Below are positions 9,701 through 18,340 of a stretch of DNA of 64,000 nt, piece by piece. Source of the DNA: Cyanobium sp. PLM2.Bin73 (GTDB lineage: Bacteria; Cyanobacteriota; Cyanobacteriia; PCC-6307; Cyanobiaceae). Numbering within the stretch: the first letter of the stretch is position 1; the number at the start of each line of letters is the position of its first letter. The notes under the pieces were generated by a model. The model was not told the origin of the DNA. It saw nothing but the letters and a program-made list of their open reading frames with translations, and searched no databases. The stretch lies in NCBI GenBank assembly GCA_007694915.1, contig REEV01000074.1, forward strand, positions 1-64,000, read 5' to 3'. Made by a program: the position numbers and the translations under genes.

Positions 9701-9938
9701 CTCTGACCACCTGCAGGGGGTCGGCCAAGTCTTCCCAAACAAAGCCCGTGCGCAGCACTGCATGGCGTTGTATCAGGTCTTGCCAGGCCCGCCGAAAAGC
9801 CTCCACATCGACGTCGCCATGGATCACGTAAGAGGCTTGCTCCACGTAAATCCCTTGCCCAGGTTGCCCTAGGGCATGGAAGAGAAGGCCTTGTTGGAGC
9901 GGGGAGAGCGGATAGATGTCCTCGATGGCGACGCTCAT
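6702..9938 (-). CDS. Nonribosomal peptide synthetase, module 2 (DCL-type C-A-PCP)
   Basis: This 1078-residue protein follows the first NRPS with an ATGA overlap. Its condensation domain starts at once with IYPLSPLQQGLLFH and has HHHLLLDGW near residue 142. This opening resembles condensation domains that accept a D-configured donor, such as that of TycB1, and fits the epimerisation domain at the end of the upstream protein. The adenylation domain has YTSGSTGRPKG near 629 and the A4 core FDAATFEIW. The code read by eye against GrsA is DAFFLGCTF plus Lys, close to codes for branched aliphatic residues (Ile or Val); this is a weak prediction. The carrier domain has NFFELGGHSLKV with its serine near 1020. 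There is no tailoring domain. Confidence 0.94.
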   Translation of the reverse strand: MSVAIEDIYPLSPLQQGLLFHALGQPGQGIYVEQASYVIHGDVDVEAFRRAWQDLIQRHAVLRTGFVWEDLADPLQVVRANVELPFEVHDLRGLDPLSQQEQVLALERSDRRDFDLSRAPLLRVGLYLLSETSTRFSFSHHHLLLDGWSTQTLLNDLFDLYGAHAMGVDPQLPPVVPYRDYIAWLQGQDLKAAEQLWREELKGLRCPTSLPWQGAMAGQSGPQIDGLSRVHELSRETSDALEAMVKLHRLTLNTLVQGAWALLLSVHSAQDDVLFGGVISGRPPELSGVMATVGLFINTLPVRVLVHRDMALLPWLQDLLWRQTELQQYSYTPLLQLRGWSELGSDQPLFESVIAFENFPSHSSARRRREASMQGQWRVSHAASHSRASYPLSLMVLPGERLTLRLMADPSRYEIAMLDRLLSQLATILEAFTVHPDASLGDLLEPSREDLHLQWGDWNATSKPYPRDQSLWQLFKQQQLLRPAAIALIEGETRLTYEQLAQRAEQLAAHLRSNGAGPGCLVGLALPRSSALVVSCLAIINVGAAYVPLDPEAPAAHQGQILSDAAIALVIADQHFEASALPPEATLLRWDVTSQVPPLSSGHGIATNGRPATQMQASPGESLAYVMYTSGSTGRPKGVKIPHRAVARLVLHTNYIQIQADDRLAFISSPAFDAATFEIWGALLNGAALVVVPKPVSLDPAALARFIAHQRLTVMFLTTALFNLMASEQPAAFGTLRYLLFGGSASNPSCVSKVLSSAAPKQLLHCYGPTETTTFATVQVISRVAPDQRLPIGRPIANSTAYVLNADLQPLPIGAPGEIVLGGDGVSLGYLNRADLDSRHFIDQISTPTGLHTGRVYRSGDRGRFLADGSIEFLGRLDQQVKLRGFRIEPSEVEQALTRQAGVAQAVVLVDIDSVGNERLVAYLVGDGDQADDARLMRHLQTQLPSYMVPSQLVWLERLPLTANGKVELGALPKHQTNKASSALSDQPQTPMEQRLATIWGELLGVSQVGRRDNFFELGGHSLKVAQLVSRIRDSFQVSLPIQATFEAPTIASLGPIVEDLVLSQVESLEDGPFEGAS

Positions 9939-12900
9939 GACCGGGGATGCTCGGGTTGGTTGAGTTTCTGCACAAGCAGGTCGAGTTGCTTTTGATTCAG
10001 TCCAGCCAGGGGAAAATCAGCTGAATCGTAGGTTTCTGGTGTCGTTGCGGGGCCACCAGTGGAGTCATCCAGCAGGCGTTTTAAAGCGGCAACAAAGTGA
10101 TCAGCCAGCTGGGTGATCGAGTCCCGCCTATGGATCTGATTCCCATAGCTGAATGACACCTCCAGGCAGCCCTCCACCACCGCTCCATTCACTTCCAAGA
10201 CATGGCTGCGTGGTTGCTCTGGCGAGCGGTTAGGCCCTGATCCATGGCGGTAGATCGTCCAGGGACTGGCTTCAGACAGGGAGCGGTCCAGCTGACCCAT
10301 ATAGTTGAACATCACCTGGGGTTGGGGCATGGAACTCAAGGATTTTGCTCTCTCGCCATCCCCCCCGTAGCGCAACAGGCCATAGCCGATCCCTTTGCGG
10401 GGCACTCGCTTGAGCTGGTCCCGCACACCCTTGAGGGCAGTGGCAGGCGCATGACGGGGATCGGCCGTCAGCCAAACTGGATACATGGAGGTGAACCAGC
10501 CCACCGTGCGGGAAAGGTCAACGTCATCGAAGAGGGGCTCTCGGCCATGGCCCTCCAGGTCAAGCAGCAACCCCGGCTGGCCACTCCATTGCATGTAGGC
10601 CAGGGTCATGGCGGTGAGGAGCACGTCGTTGATGCCGGTGTGATGTCTCCTGGGCAGATCCCGCAGCAGCCGATCCGTGTCCTGCCGGTTCAGATCGCTC
10701 CATACACGCTGGGCCGAGCCTTCATCATTGGGGCCTTGGGGTGCATCCAGGGGAACTGGAGCCCTGTCTTTCACCACCGATAACCAGTAATCCAGCTCTT
10801 GCTGCAGGCTGTCTGAACCTGCGAAGTCCATCAGGCGCTTGGCCCAGCTGGCAAAAGTCGTGGATTTGGCTGGTAATCGCACCGAATTCCCCCCCCGCAG
10901 TTGGCTGATGGCAGTGGCGAGATCGTCCAGCAACACCCGCCATGACACCCCATCCACCACGAGATGGTGGACCACCAATAGCAGCAACTGGGGAGCCCCA
11001 TCCCCACGCTGGAACAGCACAAAGCGGATCACGGGCCCATGGCGGAGATCGAGGCTGACCTGGGCTTGACTGCAGCTGTGTTCGATAGCTTCATCCCAGC
11101 TGGAGCGTGGTGTTTGGCTCAGGTCCACTTCTGTGAAGGGCACGTTGCCATCGAAATCCACCAGGGTTTGCTGGGTGGTGTCTGCTCTGCTGGGATCCGG
11201 CCCAAAGCGCAACCGCAGTCCATCGTGGTGGCGCAGCAGCTGTGCCAATGCTGTCTTTAGCTCTGACACATTGAGGGGTTGACGCAGGCAAAGGAACATC
11301 GCCTGGTTGTTGTGATGGGGCGAGGGCAGTCGCTGCTCGAAGAACCACTGCTGAATCGGGGTTAGTGGCACCGGTCCAGCCGTGGGTTCCGGCTCTGGTT
11401 GAGGCTGCGCCTGGGCTTCATTGGCCGCAACGCACGCCAGTTGGGCGATGGTCTGATGTTGAAACAACTGGCGAGGGGTGAGATGCAGGCCGGCCTGCTG
11501 GGCCCTGGCCATCACCTGGATCGTCAGGATCGAATCCCCCCCAAGATCGAAGAAATTGTCATGCACCCCCACGCGGGCCAGACCCAGCAGCTCGCTCCAG
11601 ATGGTAGCCAAACTGGCTTCCAGCGCTGAGCGAGGCGCTGTGTAGGTACTCTCCACACCTGGGCGTGAAGATTCGGGGGCAGGCAGGGCCTGGCGATCGA
11701 GTTTGCCCGCCGTTGTCCTTGGTAAACGTGGCAGCACCAGAAACGCCCCTGGCAGCATGTAGTCCGGTAGACGGTCCTTCACCCATTTCCGCAACTGCGG
11801 TACCAGGCGGCGAGCGAAAAAGCCTTGATGGGGATCATTGGCGTAGGGTGTCCCATCCCAGTCGCTGTTGCTGGCTACTGTGGCTATGGGTTGGCTGAAG
11901 ATGATGCCAGTCTGGGCGTTCAACCCCTGACGACAGATCTGGACATCGAAACACCCCGGCTGATCAGACCAGGTGATGGAGACGCTGTAGGGGTAGCGCT
12001 TCGACAGGTCCCAGAGATCTTCCGGTTCGAGGCCCTCTGCGGGGGCGATGAGACGCTCGCGCCGCTGTTGTAGGCTGGTTGGATCAGCATTGGGACACTC
12101 CAAAAACTCCAGCAAATCAACCACCCCCTGCAAGCGTCGGTTGGGCACGGCGTGGAGGAACAAGGCTTGTGTTTCCTGCAGTCCCAGTTGCTCCTCCAGC
12201 CATTGCAGGGTGAGGCCTTCTTGCCGCCAATCCAGGGGCCGCAGTGTGATCACCACGCCATCCGGTGCGGCCTCCGGTAAGCGATGAAGGCTTACGTCAT
12301 AGCGGAAGCGGGTGAGCTCATTGTGATGACGTCCCCGCTTCAGGGCGATGTCCACTGACCCGGCCTGGGGCAGGGTTGCAGCCAAGCTCTCAAAAAAGGC
12401 CGGATCCAACACCAACTCCATCTCTTGCTGGACCCGTTGGCGGGCCCTCTCGGCGATCAGGCGGGCACTGTCCTCCGCCGCGGCGCGATGCAACTCCACA
12501 GAGGCATAGAGGGCCGTTTGCAGCTGACGGTGGCGCACATCTCCGATGACAAGCGTGCCACCGGGCGCCAGCATGGACCAGGCTCCCCTCAGAACTCGCT
12601 CCAAGTAATGAACATCAGGAAAGTACTGAACTACGGAATTGATCAGCACCAGATCAAAGCCACCCTCTGCCAAATCACTGAAGTCGTGCGCCGCTTGTTG
12701 CCGTAACCGGACGTGGCTGAGGGTTTGGTCGCTTGCAATCGCCTGGCGCAGGCTTTCAAGGGCTATCGCCGAGATATCGGTACCGGTGTAAGACTCACAG
12801 CTGGGGGCCAAGGGGAACAACAACAGGCCGGTGCCACAGCCGATCTCCAGTGCCCGCTTGGCCCCCAGGGACTGCAGCCTTGCCACCATGCCGTCGACCT

Positions 12901-15847
12901 GCTCACGCATGGCATCCGCCGACAGGGGCTCGCCGGAGTAGGTGCTGTCCCAGCCGATGGTATTGAAGGTCAAATCAGCGTGGGGTGCTGGTTGGCTGTA
13001 GATCTCGTCGTAGAGCGCGCGCCAATGATCGAGCTGCTCATAGCTCCAGCCTTTGCTTTTGGCGTTGGCGCTGGAGAGGTGGGCCACCACATAGGCCACC
13101 AGTCGGCGTTCCCCCAATGGATCGGTCCGCATGACGGCTGCCGCCTCCGCCACCGCCGGGTGGCGCAGCAGCAGCCCCTCAATCTCGGCTGGTTCGATCC
13201 GAAAGCCCCTTAGCTTCAGTTGGTCGTCGCTGCGGCCCAACAGCTCAATCGCCCCGCTGGCTAAACGGCGGGCACGATCACCGGTGCGCAAAACCCGTTG
13301 ACCTGGGCGCCAACGGTCGGGCTCAAACACGGCGGCACTCTTCTGCGCACTGGCACCCCGATAGCCGCGGGCCAGGGCCATGCCCCCGATTAAGAGGTCA
13401 CCCACCACCCCCAAGGGGGTTGGGTTGCCGCGACTGTCGACCACATCGGCGTAGCAGTTGGCCAGGGGGTAGCCCACCGGCAGCTCAGCCTGGGGATGGC
13501 GCCAGCAGGGATCCGCGGGCACGGGCTGAACCAGGCAGGTGATGGTGGTCTCGCTGAGGCCATAGGCATGCAGCAAAGCAGGCTGGGACCCAATTTTTTC
13601 AAGCCAGAGGCTCACATCACTTGGGGTGGCCCGTTCGCTGCCAATGACGACAAGGCGAAGGCTCTTGGGCAGGGGCAGGTTGCCGTCAGGCAGCTGGTTG
13701 ATCCACTCATGCCAATAGGGCGTTGGCAAGTTGAGCACGGTGATGTTCTGGTGCTCCACCAACTCCAGCAATTGGGCTGGTGTGAGTGGGCCCTGCTGTG
13801 GGCGTAACACCACCGTGGCGCCGGCTGCCCAGGTGGGAAAGATTTCCTCTAGGGCCACATCAAAGCCCAGGGTTGCGAATTGCAGCACCCGATCGGAGGG
13901 TTTGAGTCCCAGCTGCTCGGCCATCGCCAAGTTGTGATTGACCAGGGCGCGATGGCTAATCTCCACGCCCTTGGGCTGGCCGGTGGAGCCTGAAGTGTGA
14001 ATCACATAGGCAAGATCTTCGGGGGTTGCGCTGTTGCGCTTGAGGTCGGACGGGCCATCGCCATAGGCATCATCCAGGAACAGGGTGTGGACGCCAAGGT
14101 CCGGAAGCCTGTCGTATAAATGGCTGCGGCTGAGTATCAGTCCAGGCGTGCATATCCGCAACAATTGGTCTTGTCGTGCCAGGGGGTAGGCCGGATCAAT
14201 CGGGGCGAAGGCCCCGCCCGCCTTGCCAATGGCGAGAAGGGCAACCAGGGTTTCGACGCAGGGCTCGGCATGCACCGCCACCACCACGTCGGGCCCTACC
14301 CTCAGAGCTTGCAATGTGAGGGCCAGCCGAGCGGCCAACTGATCCACCTCTTGATAGCTCAGACAACGCTCGCCATCCACCAGGGCGATGTGCCCAGGGT
14401 TCCGTTCGACCTGCTGCTCAAACAGGTTGTGGACACAGTCTTCGGTTGGCCTGGTACTGGTTCTGTTCCAGTTCCATAGCAGGTCATGGCGTTGCTGGCT
14501 GGAGAGAATGGGCAGGTCTTGAATACGCTGTTCTGGGTTGGCTACGATGGCCTCCAAGAGATGCCCATAGGCCTCCAGCATGCGCTGGGCGGTGGCCTGG
14601 TCAAACAGATCACTGCTGTATTCCAGGTGGCCCTCCAGCCCGGCCGCCCCTTCGCGCATATCGAGAGCGAGATCGAAGTTGGCCATGGCTCGCTCGATCT
14701 CCATGGTCGGGCGACCGGCCTGCGTCAGTTTAGTTGGCCGCAAGCCGGGCACATTTTGCAGCTGGAACATCACCTCGAAGAGGGGATTTCTACCCAGGTC
14801 CCGTTCTGGTTGCAGGCTGTCAACAAGCTGTTCAAAGGGCAGCTCCTGGTGGGCGTAGGCCTCAAGGGCCATCTCTCGAACCCGCTGCAGGGCCTCCAGG
14901 AAGCTGGGATTTCCAGTCAGGTCGGTGCGCAGCACAAGTGTATTGACGAAGAAGCCAATCAGCCCCTCCAGTTCCTGCCGGTCTCTTCCGGCGATTGGTG
15001 TGCCGACCACAAGATCCTCTTGCCCACTAAAGCGGGCCAACAACACGTTGAATGCAGTGAACAGGGTCATGAAGGGGGTGACCCCTTGCTCTTGGCTCAA
15101 TTGCTTCAGCGTCTGCCACAGGGATTCAGGCAAGGCGATGGAGCAGGTGGCGCCGCGATAGCTGGAGAGTTCCGGTCTGGGGCGATCGCTTGGCAGCCGC
15201 AATTTGGGCAGTTCGACCAGCTTGTCTCGCCAGTAGCTGATTAACCCATCCAGCAGTGGAGGATTCAGTCGTTGGCGCTGCCAGACGGCGTAATCGATGT
15301 ATTGAACTGGCAGCGGCAGCAGGGGGGACGGCCTTGCGTCACAGTAGGCGCTGTAGAGAGCAGTGAGCTCACGGGAATACACTCCCATGGACCAACCATC
15401 TGTGATGATATGATGCATGGTGCTGAACAGAATCGAGGCATCGTCACTTAGCTGAACGATGCGCACCCTCAGCAAAGGACCTTTGCTGAGGACGAAGGCA
15501 CGACGGGTTTCTGCGTTGGCGATGGCCAAGGCTGTCTGATCACGCTCCGCTTCGTCCTCATCTCGAAGGTCGTTGTATGGCAAAGGAACCACCAACGTTG
15601 CCGCCACCACTTGGTAGGGCTCATCGGCATCCATGTGGAATGTTGTCCGCAATGATTCATGGCGCTCGATGATGGTGGCCAGGCTGCGTTCCAGAGCTGG
15701 ACGGTTAAGGGCTCCACCAATGTGCAGCGCCACGGTCAAGTTGTATAGGGCCGTATTCGGGACGAGGCGATCGAGAAACCACAGCCGTTGCTGTCCGAAC
15801 GAGAGGGGTTGGCCTGGCACGGGAAAGGGCGCTATGGATCGAAGCAT
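9935..15847 (-). CDS. Nonribosomal peptide synthetase, module 1 (C-A-MT-PCP-E)
   Basis: The first gene of the operon, 1970 residues. The condensation domain begins almost at the N-terminus (PLSFGQQRLWFL at 14-25) with HHIITDGWS at 145-153. The adenylation domain has HTSGSTGQPKG near 615 and the A4 core FDVALEEIF; the code read by eye is DVENVGAIT plus Lys, without a clear match. A methyltransferase is inserted between A8 (LRGFRIEPAEIE, about 882) and A9 (about 1362), with its SAM-binding EIGCGTG near 1002, the usual place of N-methyltransferases. The carrier domain has NFFDLGGDSI near 1437, the GGDS form typical before epimerisation domains. The rest is an epimerisation domain with HHLVVDGVSW near 1629 and GYGLLRY later. 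The product should carry an N-methyl D-residue. A condensation domain in the first module suggests an acyl or aminoacyl starter from elsewhere. Confidence 0.95.
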   Translation of the reverse strand: MLRSIAPFPVPGQPLSFGQQRLWFLDRLVPNTALYNLTVALHIGGALNRPALERSLATIIERHESLRTTFHMDADEPYQVVAATLVVPLPYNDLRDEDEAERDQTALAIANAETRRAFVLSKGPLLRVRIVQLSDDASILFSTMHHIITDGWSMGVYSRELTALYSAYCDARPSPLLPLPVQYIDYAVWQRQRLNPPLLDGLISYWRDKLVELPKLRLPSDRPRPELSSYRGATCSIALPESLWQTLKQLSQEQGVTPFMTLFTAFNVLLARFSGQEDLVVGTPIAGRDRQELEGLIGFFVNTLVLRTDLTGNPSFLEALQRVREMALEAYAHQELPFEQLVDSLQPERDLGRNPLFEVMFQLQNVPGLRPTKLTQAGRPTMEIERAMANFDLALDMREGAAGLEGHLEYSSDLFDQATAQRMLEAYGHLLEAIVANPEQRIQDLPILSSQQRHDLLWNWNRTSTRPTEDCVHNLFEQQVERNPGHIALVDGERCLSYQEVDQLAARLALTLQALRVGPDVVVAVHAEPCVETLVALLAIGKAGGAFAPIDPAYPLARQDQLLRICTPGLILSRSHLYDRLPDLGVHTLFLDDAYGDGPSDLKRNSATPEDLAYVIHTSGSTGQPKGVEISHRALVNHNLAMAEQLGLKPSDRVLQFATLGFDVALEEIFPTWAAGATVVLRPQQGPLTPAQLLELVEHQNITVLNLPTPYWHEWINQLPDGNLPLPKSLRLVVIGSERATPSDVSLWLEKIGSQPALLHAYGLSETTITCLVQPVPADPCWRHPQAELPVGYPLANCYADVVDSRGNPTPLGVVGDLLIGGMALARGYRGASAQKSAAVFEPDRWRPGQRVLRTGDRARRLASGAIELLGRSDDQLKLRGFRIEPAEIEGLLLRHPAVAEAAAVMRTDPLGERRLVAYVVAHLSSANAKSKGWSYEQLDHWRALYDEIYSQPAPHADLTFNTIGWDSTYSGEPLSADAMREQVDGMVARLQSLGAKRALEIGCGTGLLLFPLAPSCESYTGTDISAIALESLRQAIASDQTLSHVRLRQQAAHDFSDLAEGGFDLVLINSVVQYFPDVHYLERVLRGAWSMLAPGGTLVIGDVRHRQLQTALYASVELHRAAAEDSARLIAERARQRVQQEMELVLDPAFFESLAATLPQAGSVDIALKRGRHHNELTRFRYDVSLHRLPEAAPDGVVITLRPLDWRQEGLTLQWLEEQLGLQETQALFLHAVPNRRLQGVVDLLEFLECPNADPTSLQQRRERLIAPAEGLEPEDLWDLSKRYPYSVSITWSDQPGCFDVQICRQGLNAQTGIIFSQPIATVASNSDWDGTPYANDPHQGFFARRLVPQLRKWVKDRLPDYMLPGAFLVLPRLPRTTAGKLDRQALPAPESSRPGVESTYTAPRSALEASLATIWSELLGLARVGVHDNFFDLGGDSILTIQVMARAQQAGLHLTPRQLFQHQTIAQLACVAANEAQAQPQPEPEPTAGPVPLTPIQQWFFEQRLPSPHHNNQAMFLCLRQPLNVSELKTALAQLLRHHDGLRLRFGPDPSRADTTQQTLVDFDGNVPFTEVDLSQTPRSSWDEAIEHSCSQAQVSLDLRHGPVIRFVLFQRGDGAPQLLLLVVHHLVVDGVSWRVLLDDLATAISQLRGGNSVRLPAKSTTFASWAKRLMDFAGSDSLQQELDYWLSVVKDRAPVPLDAPQGPNDEGSAQRVWSDLNRQDTDRLLRDLPRRHHTGINDVLLTAMTLAYMQWSGQPGLLLDLEGHGREPLFDDVDLSRTVGWFTSMYPVWLTADPRHAPATALKGVRDQLKRVPRKGIGYGLLRYGGDGERAKSLSSMPQPQVMFNYMGQLDRSLSEASPWTIYRHGSGPNRSPEQPRSHVLEVNGAVVEGCLEVSFSYGNQIHRRDSITQLADHFVAALKRLLDDSTGGPATTPETYDSADFPLAGLNQKQLDLLVQKLNQPEHPRS
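15182..15189. repeat. HIP1 octamer GCGATCGC
   Basis: The palindrome GCGATCGC is over-represented in many cyanobacterial genomes. Further copies occur in this window, for example at 3362-3369, inside the recombinase gene near 17486 and inside genes of the nitrate block. It supports a cyanobacterial origin. One copy is marked here because it lies inside an NRPS gene that might otherwise be thought foreign. Confidence 0.6.
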
Positions 15848-16370
15848 CTATTGTATTGAATAGCGTCATTGAAAGTTCTATAATTCTTAACATATCAAGA
15901 GCACACTGCAATGCCGCCTGTTCCGCGACAAGCCCCATGGCCGATCAGTGCAAGCAGGTAATCAATCCCACTCTAGGAGCGTGTCGCACGACGCGCCCAG
16001 GCCAGATCCAAGTTGCAACTGATAGCCGCTAAGGCTAAGCTATGCATTGTACGCTTGAAATGATTTGTATCCTATCCGCCCAACGATTATGGATAGATCG
16101 TGCGCAGCCACGATCTTATCCGAAGTTGAACAAGCCCGCAATTCCGGGGCCCTTGCTCTACTGCAGAAACATCCGGCCGTTTTTCACAGTGGCTTTAGAT
16201 TCTCCATCAGTAGAAATACCCGATCCATGGGCCACTGGATCTGTGCTGTCCTCTGCGGTGCGATTATAGGGCCGCAACCATCCTGAGCGGCCGGTTCGCT
16301 TCATTTAACCCGGCCTGGCTTGGGGCGCAAGGCTATCTCTAGGTTTATTCTCCCCTCGATTCTCACCCGC
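15848..16370. other. Region upstream of the NRPS operon; no supported gene
   Basis: About 520 bases of lower-GC sequence between the start of the first NRPS gene and the end of the transposase gene. It should hold the NRPS promoter (minus strand) and the oriIS-like end of the IS91-type element. No NRPS-like remnant is visible, which argues against a lost upstream module. A plus-strand promoter-like pair, TTGAAT at 15856-15861 and TATAAT at 15879-15884 with 17 bases between, points away from the NRPS genes and may be chance. Short plus-strand frames near 16042-16286 have no recognisable motifs. Confidence 0.35.
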
Positions 16371-17429
16371 TCAGCAGAGCAGCGGCGTCATCGCCTGCAC
16401 CCGCACGGCCAGGATGCTCATCAGCCCTCCGCACTGGGGGCAGAGCAGTGGCGGCTTTCGGCGCGGCACCGATGGTGCTGGCCGCACCACCCTCAACAGC
16501 AGTTGCAGGAGCTCGATCCGTCGCCTGGCGTTGCCATGCAGCAGGCCATAGTCCCGCACCCGCCGGAAGCGTTTGGGCAGCACATGACGCAGCAGCAACC
16601 ACAGAAAATCGGCGCCAGAGACGGTTTGAATCACCTCCTTGCCGGCGTTGTCCTGTGTGCGGAAGGTCACCATGCCATCCGCATCAGCGAGGATGTTCTT
16701 CTCGCTGATAACACCGCGATACAAATAGCGGCCCAGGTAGACCAGCGCCTTGCTGCCCCCTCCCACAGACTTGCAGTGCACCACCCACTCTGTTGGCAGG
16801 GTCCCTTGTGCCTGCAAGCCCAGCAGCCGCATGCCCTCGAACCATTTGGCCCGAAACACCCTGGCCAGGTTGGCTGCTGGAAACAGGTAGCCCTTGGCCT
16901 TGCTGCGCCACTCCCGCCTGTGTCCATCAAGCGCCCCGGCAGGAACGATCAGATGCACGTGGGGATGGTAGTCAAGGCGCCTGCTGTGGGTGTGCAGAAC
17001 TGCATGGGCTCCGATCTGCCCCCTGAGCTTTGGATCACGGCGCGCAAATGAATCGAGCGTCTGCCATGCCGTTTTCAGCAACAGATCATAGGCTCGCCGT
17101 TGCTGCAGCCAGAACAGCGCCCTCAGCTCGGCGGGCACCGTGAAGGTGATCAGGAAATACTCCACCGGCAGCAGCTTGGCTTGCTGCCGCTCAATCCATC
17201 GCTGGCTTTCATGATGCTGGCAGTGGGGGCAACTGCGATGGCCGCAGGAATGGGGGATCTTGAGGCTGTGCTCACAATCGGAACACTGCAGCACCATCAG
17301 GTCGCCGCCCTGACGCCGGCAGCGCCGCAGCGCCAGTAGGGCCTGGCGATGGCTCGGCAGCAGCTGATGGCCATGGCGCCGTTCCAGCTCGCCCTGGTAG
17401 CGCTCCACCAGTTGGGAGAGAAGAATCAT
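16371..17429 (-). CDS. IS91-family HUH (Y2) transposase
   Basis: A 352-residue rolling-circle transposase if it starts at the ATG at 17429. A longer open frame exists upstream, but it runs through the recombinase gene. An N-terminal zinc-binding region has C49, C52, C62, C67 and C70. The metal-binding HUH-type motif HPHVHLI is at 155-161, and the two-tyrosine motif YLGRYLYR is at 231-238. A CPQCGG zinc knuckle lies near the C-terminus. The ATG overlaps the stop of the tyrosine recombinase gene (ATGA at 17426-17429), so the two are probably translated together as one mobile unit. The length is near that of IS91-type transposases, and no frameshift is visible, so the element may be active. I could not fix the oriIS and terIS ends by eye. 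Confidence 0.88.
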   Translation of the reverse strand: MILLSQLVERYQGELERRHGHQLLPSHRQALLALRRCRRQGGDLMVLQCSDCEHSLKIPHSCGHRSCPHCQHHESQRWIERQQAKLLPVEYFLITFTVPAELRALFWLQQRRAYDLLLKTAWQTLDSFARRDPKLRGQIGAHAVLHTHSRRLDYHPHVHLIVPAGALDGHRREWRSKAKGYLFPAANLARVFRAKWFEGMRLLGLQAQGTLPTEWVVHCKSVGGGSKALVYLGRYLYRGVISEKNILADADGMVTFRTQDNAGKEVIQTVSGADFLWLLLRHVLPKRFRRVRDYGLLHGNARRRIELLQLLLRVVRPAPSVPRRKPPLLCPQCGGLMSILAVRVQAMTPLLC

Positions 17430-18340
17430 GATTCCCACTCCTCCAGCCAGCGCAGCTGGAAGCCGCTCAGCAGGGTCTCGATGCGATCGCCGCTGTGCTC
17501 CCGCACCACCGTGGTGATGTGGGCATAGCGGGCCGTGGTGTTGCTGTGGCTGTGGCCGAGCAGGGACTGGATCAGGCGCAGGTCCATCCCCTGCTCCAGC
17601 AGGTGGGTGGCGTAGGCGTGGCGCAGCGAGTGCACCGTGAGCCGCTTCTCGATCCCACACTCCAGGCGGGCCGCCCTCAGGGCCGCCTGCACGCCACTGG
17701 CATCCATCGGTGCGCTGGCGATCCGCACGATGAACTGGCTGCCGGCCGGACTGGGAAACAGCAGCCGGGGATGGCGGTGGGTCGTCCAGAACCGGCGCAG
17801 CGCCTGCAGCGTCAGCGCCGGCATGGGCACGTAGCGATCCTTGCCGCCCTTGCCATCGCGGATGTGCACGCGCCGCTGGCTGCCATCGATGTCCGCCACC
17901 TCCAGCGCCAGGCCCTCACCGATACGCAGGCCCAGGCTGTAGACCACCAGCAGAAAGATCCGATAGCGCAACCTGCGCACCGTATTGATCAGCCTGTGCA
18001 CTTCCTCACGGGTTGGAACATCCGGCAGACTGCGGACACGCGGCGGACGGATGATCTTGATCCACTCCATCTCGCGATCGAGCACATAGCGGTGGAAAAA
18101 TTGGAGACTGCAGAGATCCACCTTGATCGTGCTCCACGAGTACTGCTCAAGCGAAACAGCAAAGTAGTCTTTGAGTTCAGTCGGGCTGAGATCATCAGGG
18201 CAACGGTCGAAATGGCCCGCCACACGCCGCAATGTTCGGCTGTAGCTGTCAATTGTTTTGCTGCGTAATCCGTGCAACTGCATCGCCTGCACGTTGGCCG
18301 CGAAGAGGCGATCAAAGCGCTCCTGTTCAGCAGGATCCAT
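17426..18340 (-). CDS. Tyrosine recombinase (phage-integrase family) coupled to the IS91-type transposase
   Basis: The 304-residue protein has a SAM-like N-terminal core-binding region and a C-terminal catalytic domain with R139 (SLGLRIGEG), H237 and R240 (HSLRHAYATH), H263 (LGHS) and nucleophile Y272 (TARYAHI). All the key residues of a site-specific recombinase are there. It lies immediately ahead of the transposase with an ATGA overlap. As I recall, some IS91-type elements carry such a recombinase gene as part of the element. Xer proteins are the other candidates, but the coupling to a transposase makes a mobile-element role more likely. Confidence 0.88.
   Translation of the reverse strand: MDPAEQERFDRLFAANVQAMQLHGLRSKTIDSYSRTLRRVAGHFDRCPDDLSPTELKDYFAVSLEQYSWSTIKVDLCSLQFFHRYVLDREMEWIKIIRPPRVRSLPDVPTREEVHRLINTVRRLRYRIFLLVVYSLGLRIGEGLALEVADIDGSQRRVHIRDGKGGKDRYVPMPALTLQALRRFWTTHRHPRLLFPSPAGSQFIVRIASAPMDASGVQAALRAARLECGIEKRLTVHSLRHAYATHLLEQGMDLRLIQSLLGHSHSNTTARYAHITTVVREHSGDRIETLLSGFQLRWLEEWES

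Noticed and set aside
15848-16370. Idea that the NRPS operon lost an upstream module when the IS91-type element inserted
   Set aside because: No NRPS-like coding remnant is seen upstream, the sequence is lower in GC, and the first protein begins cleanly at the condensation domain.
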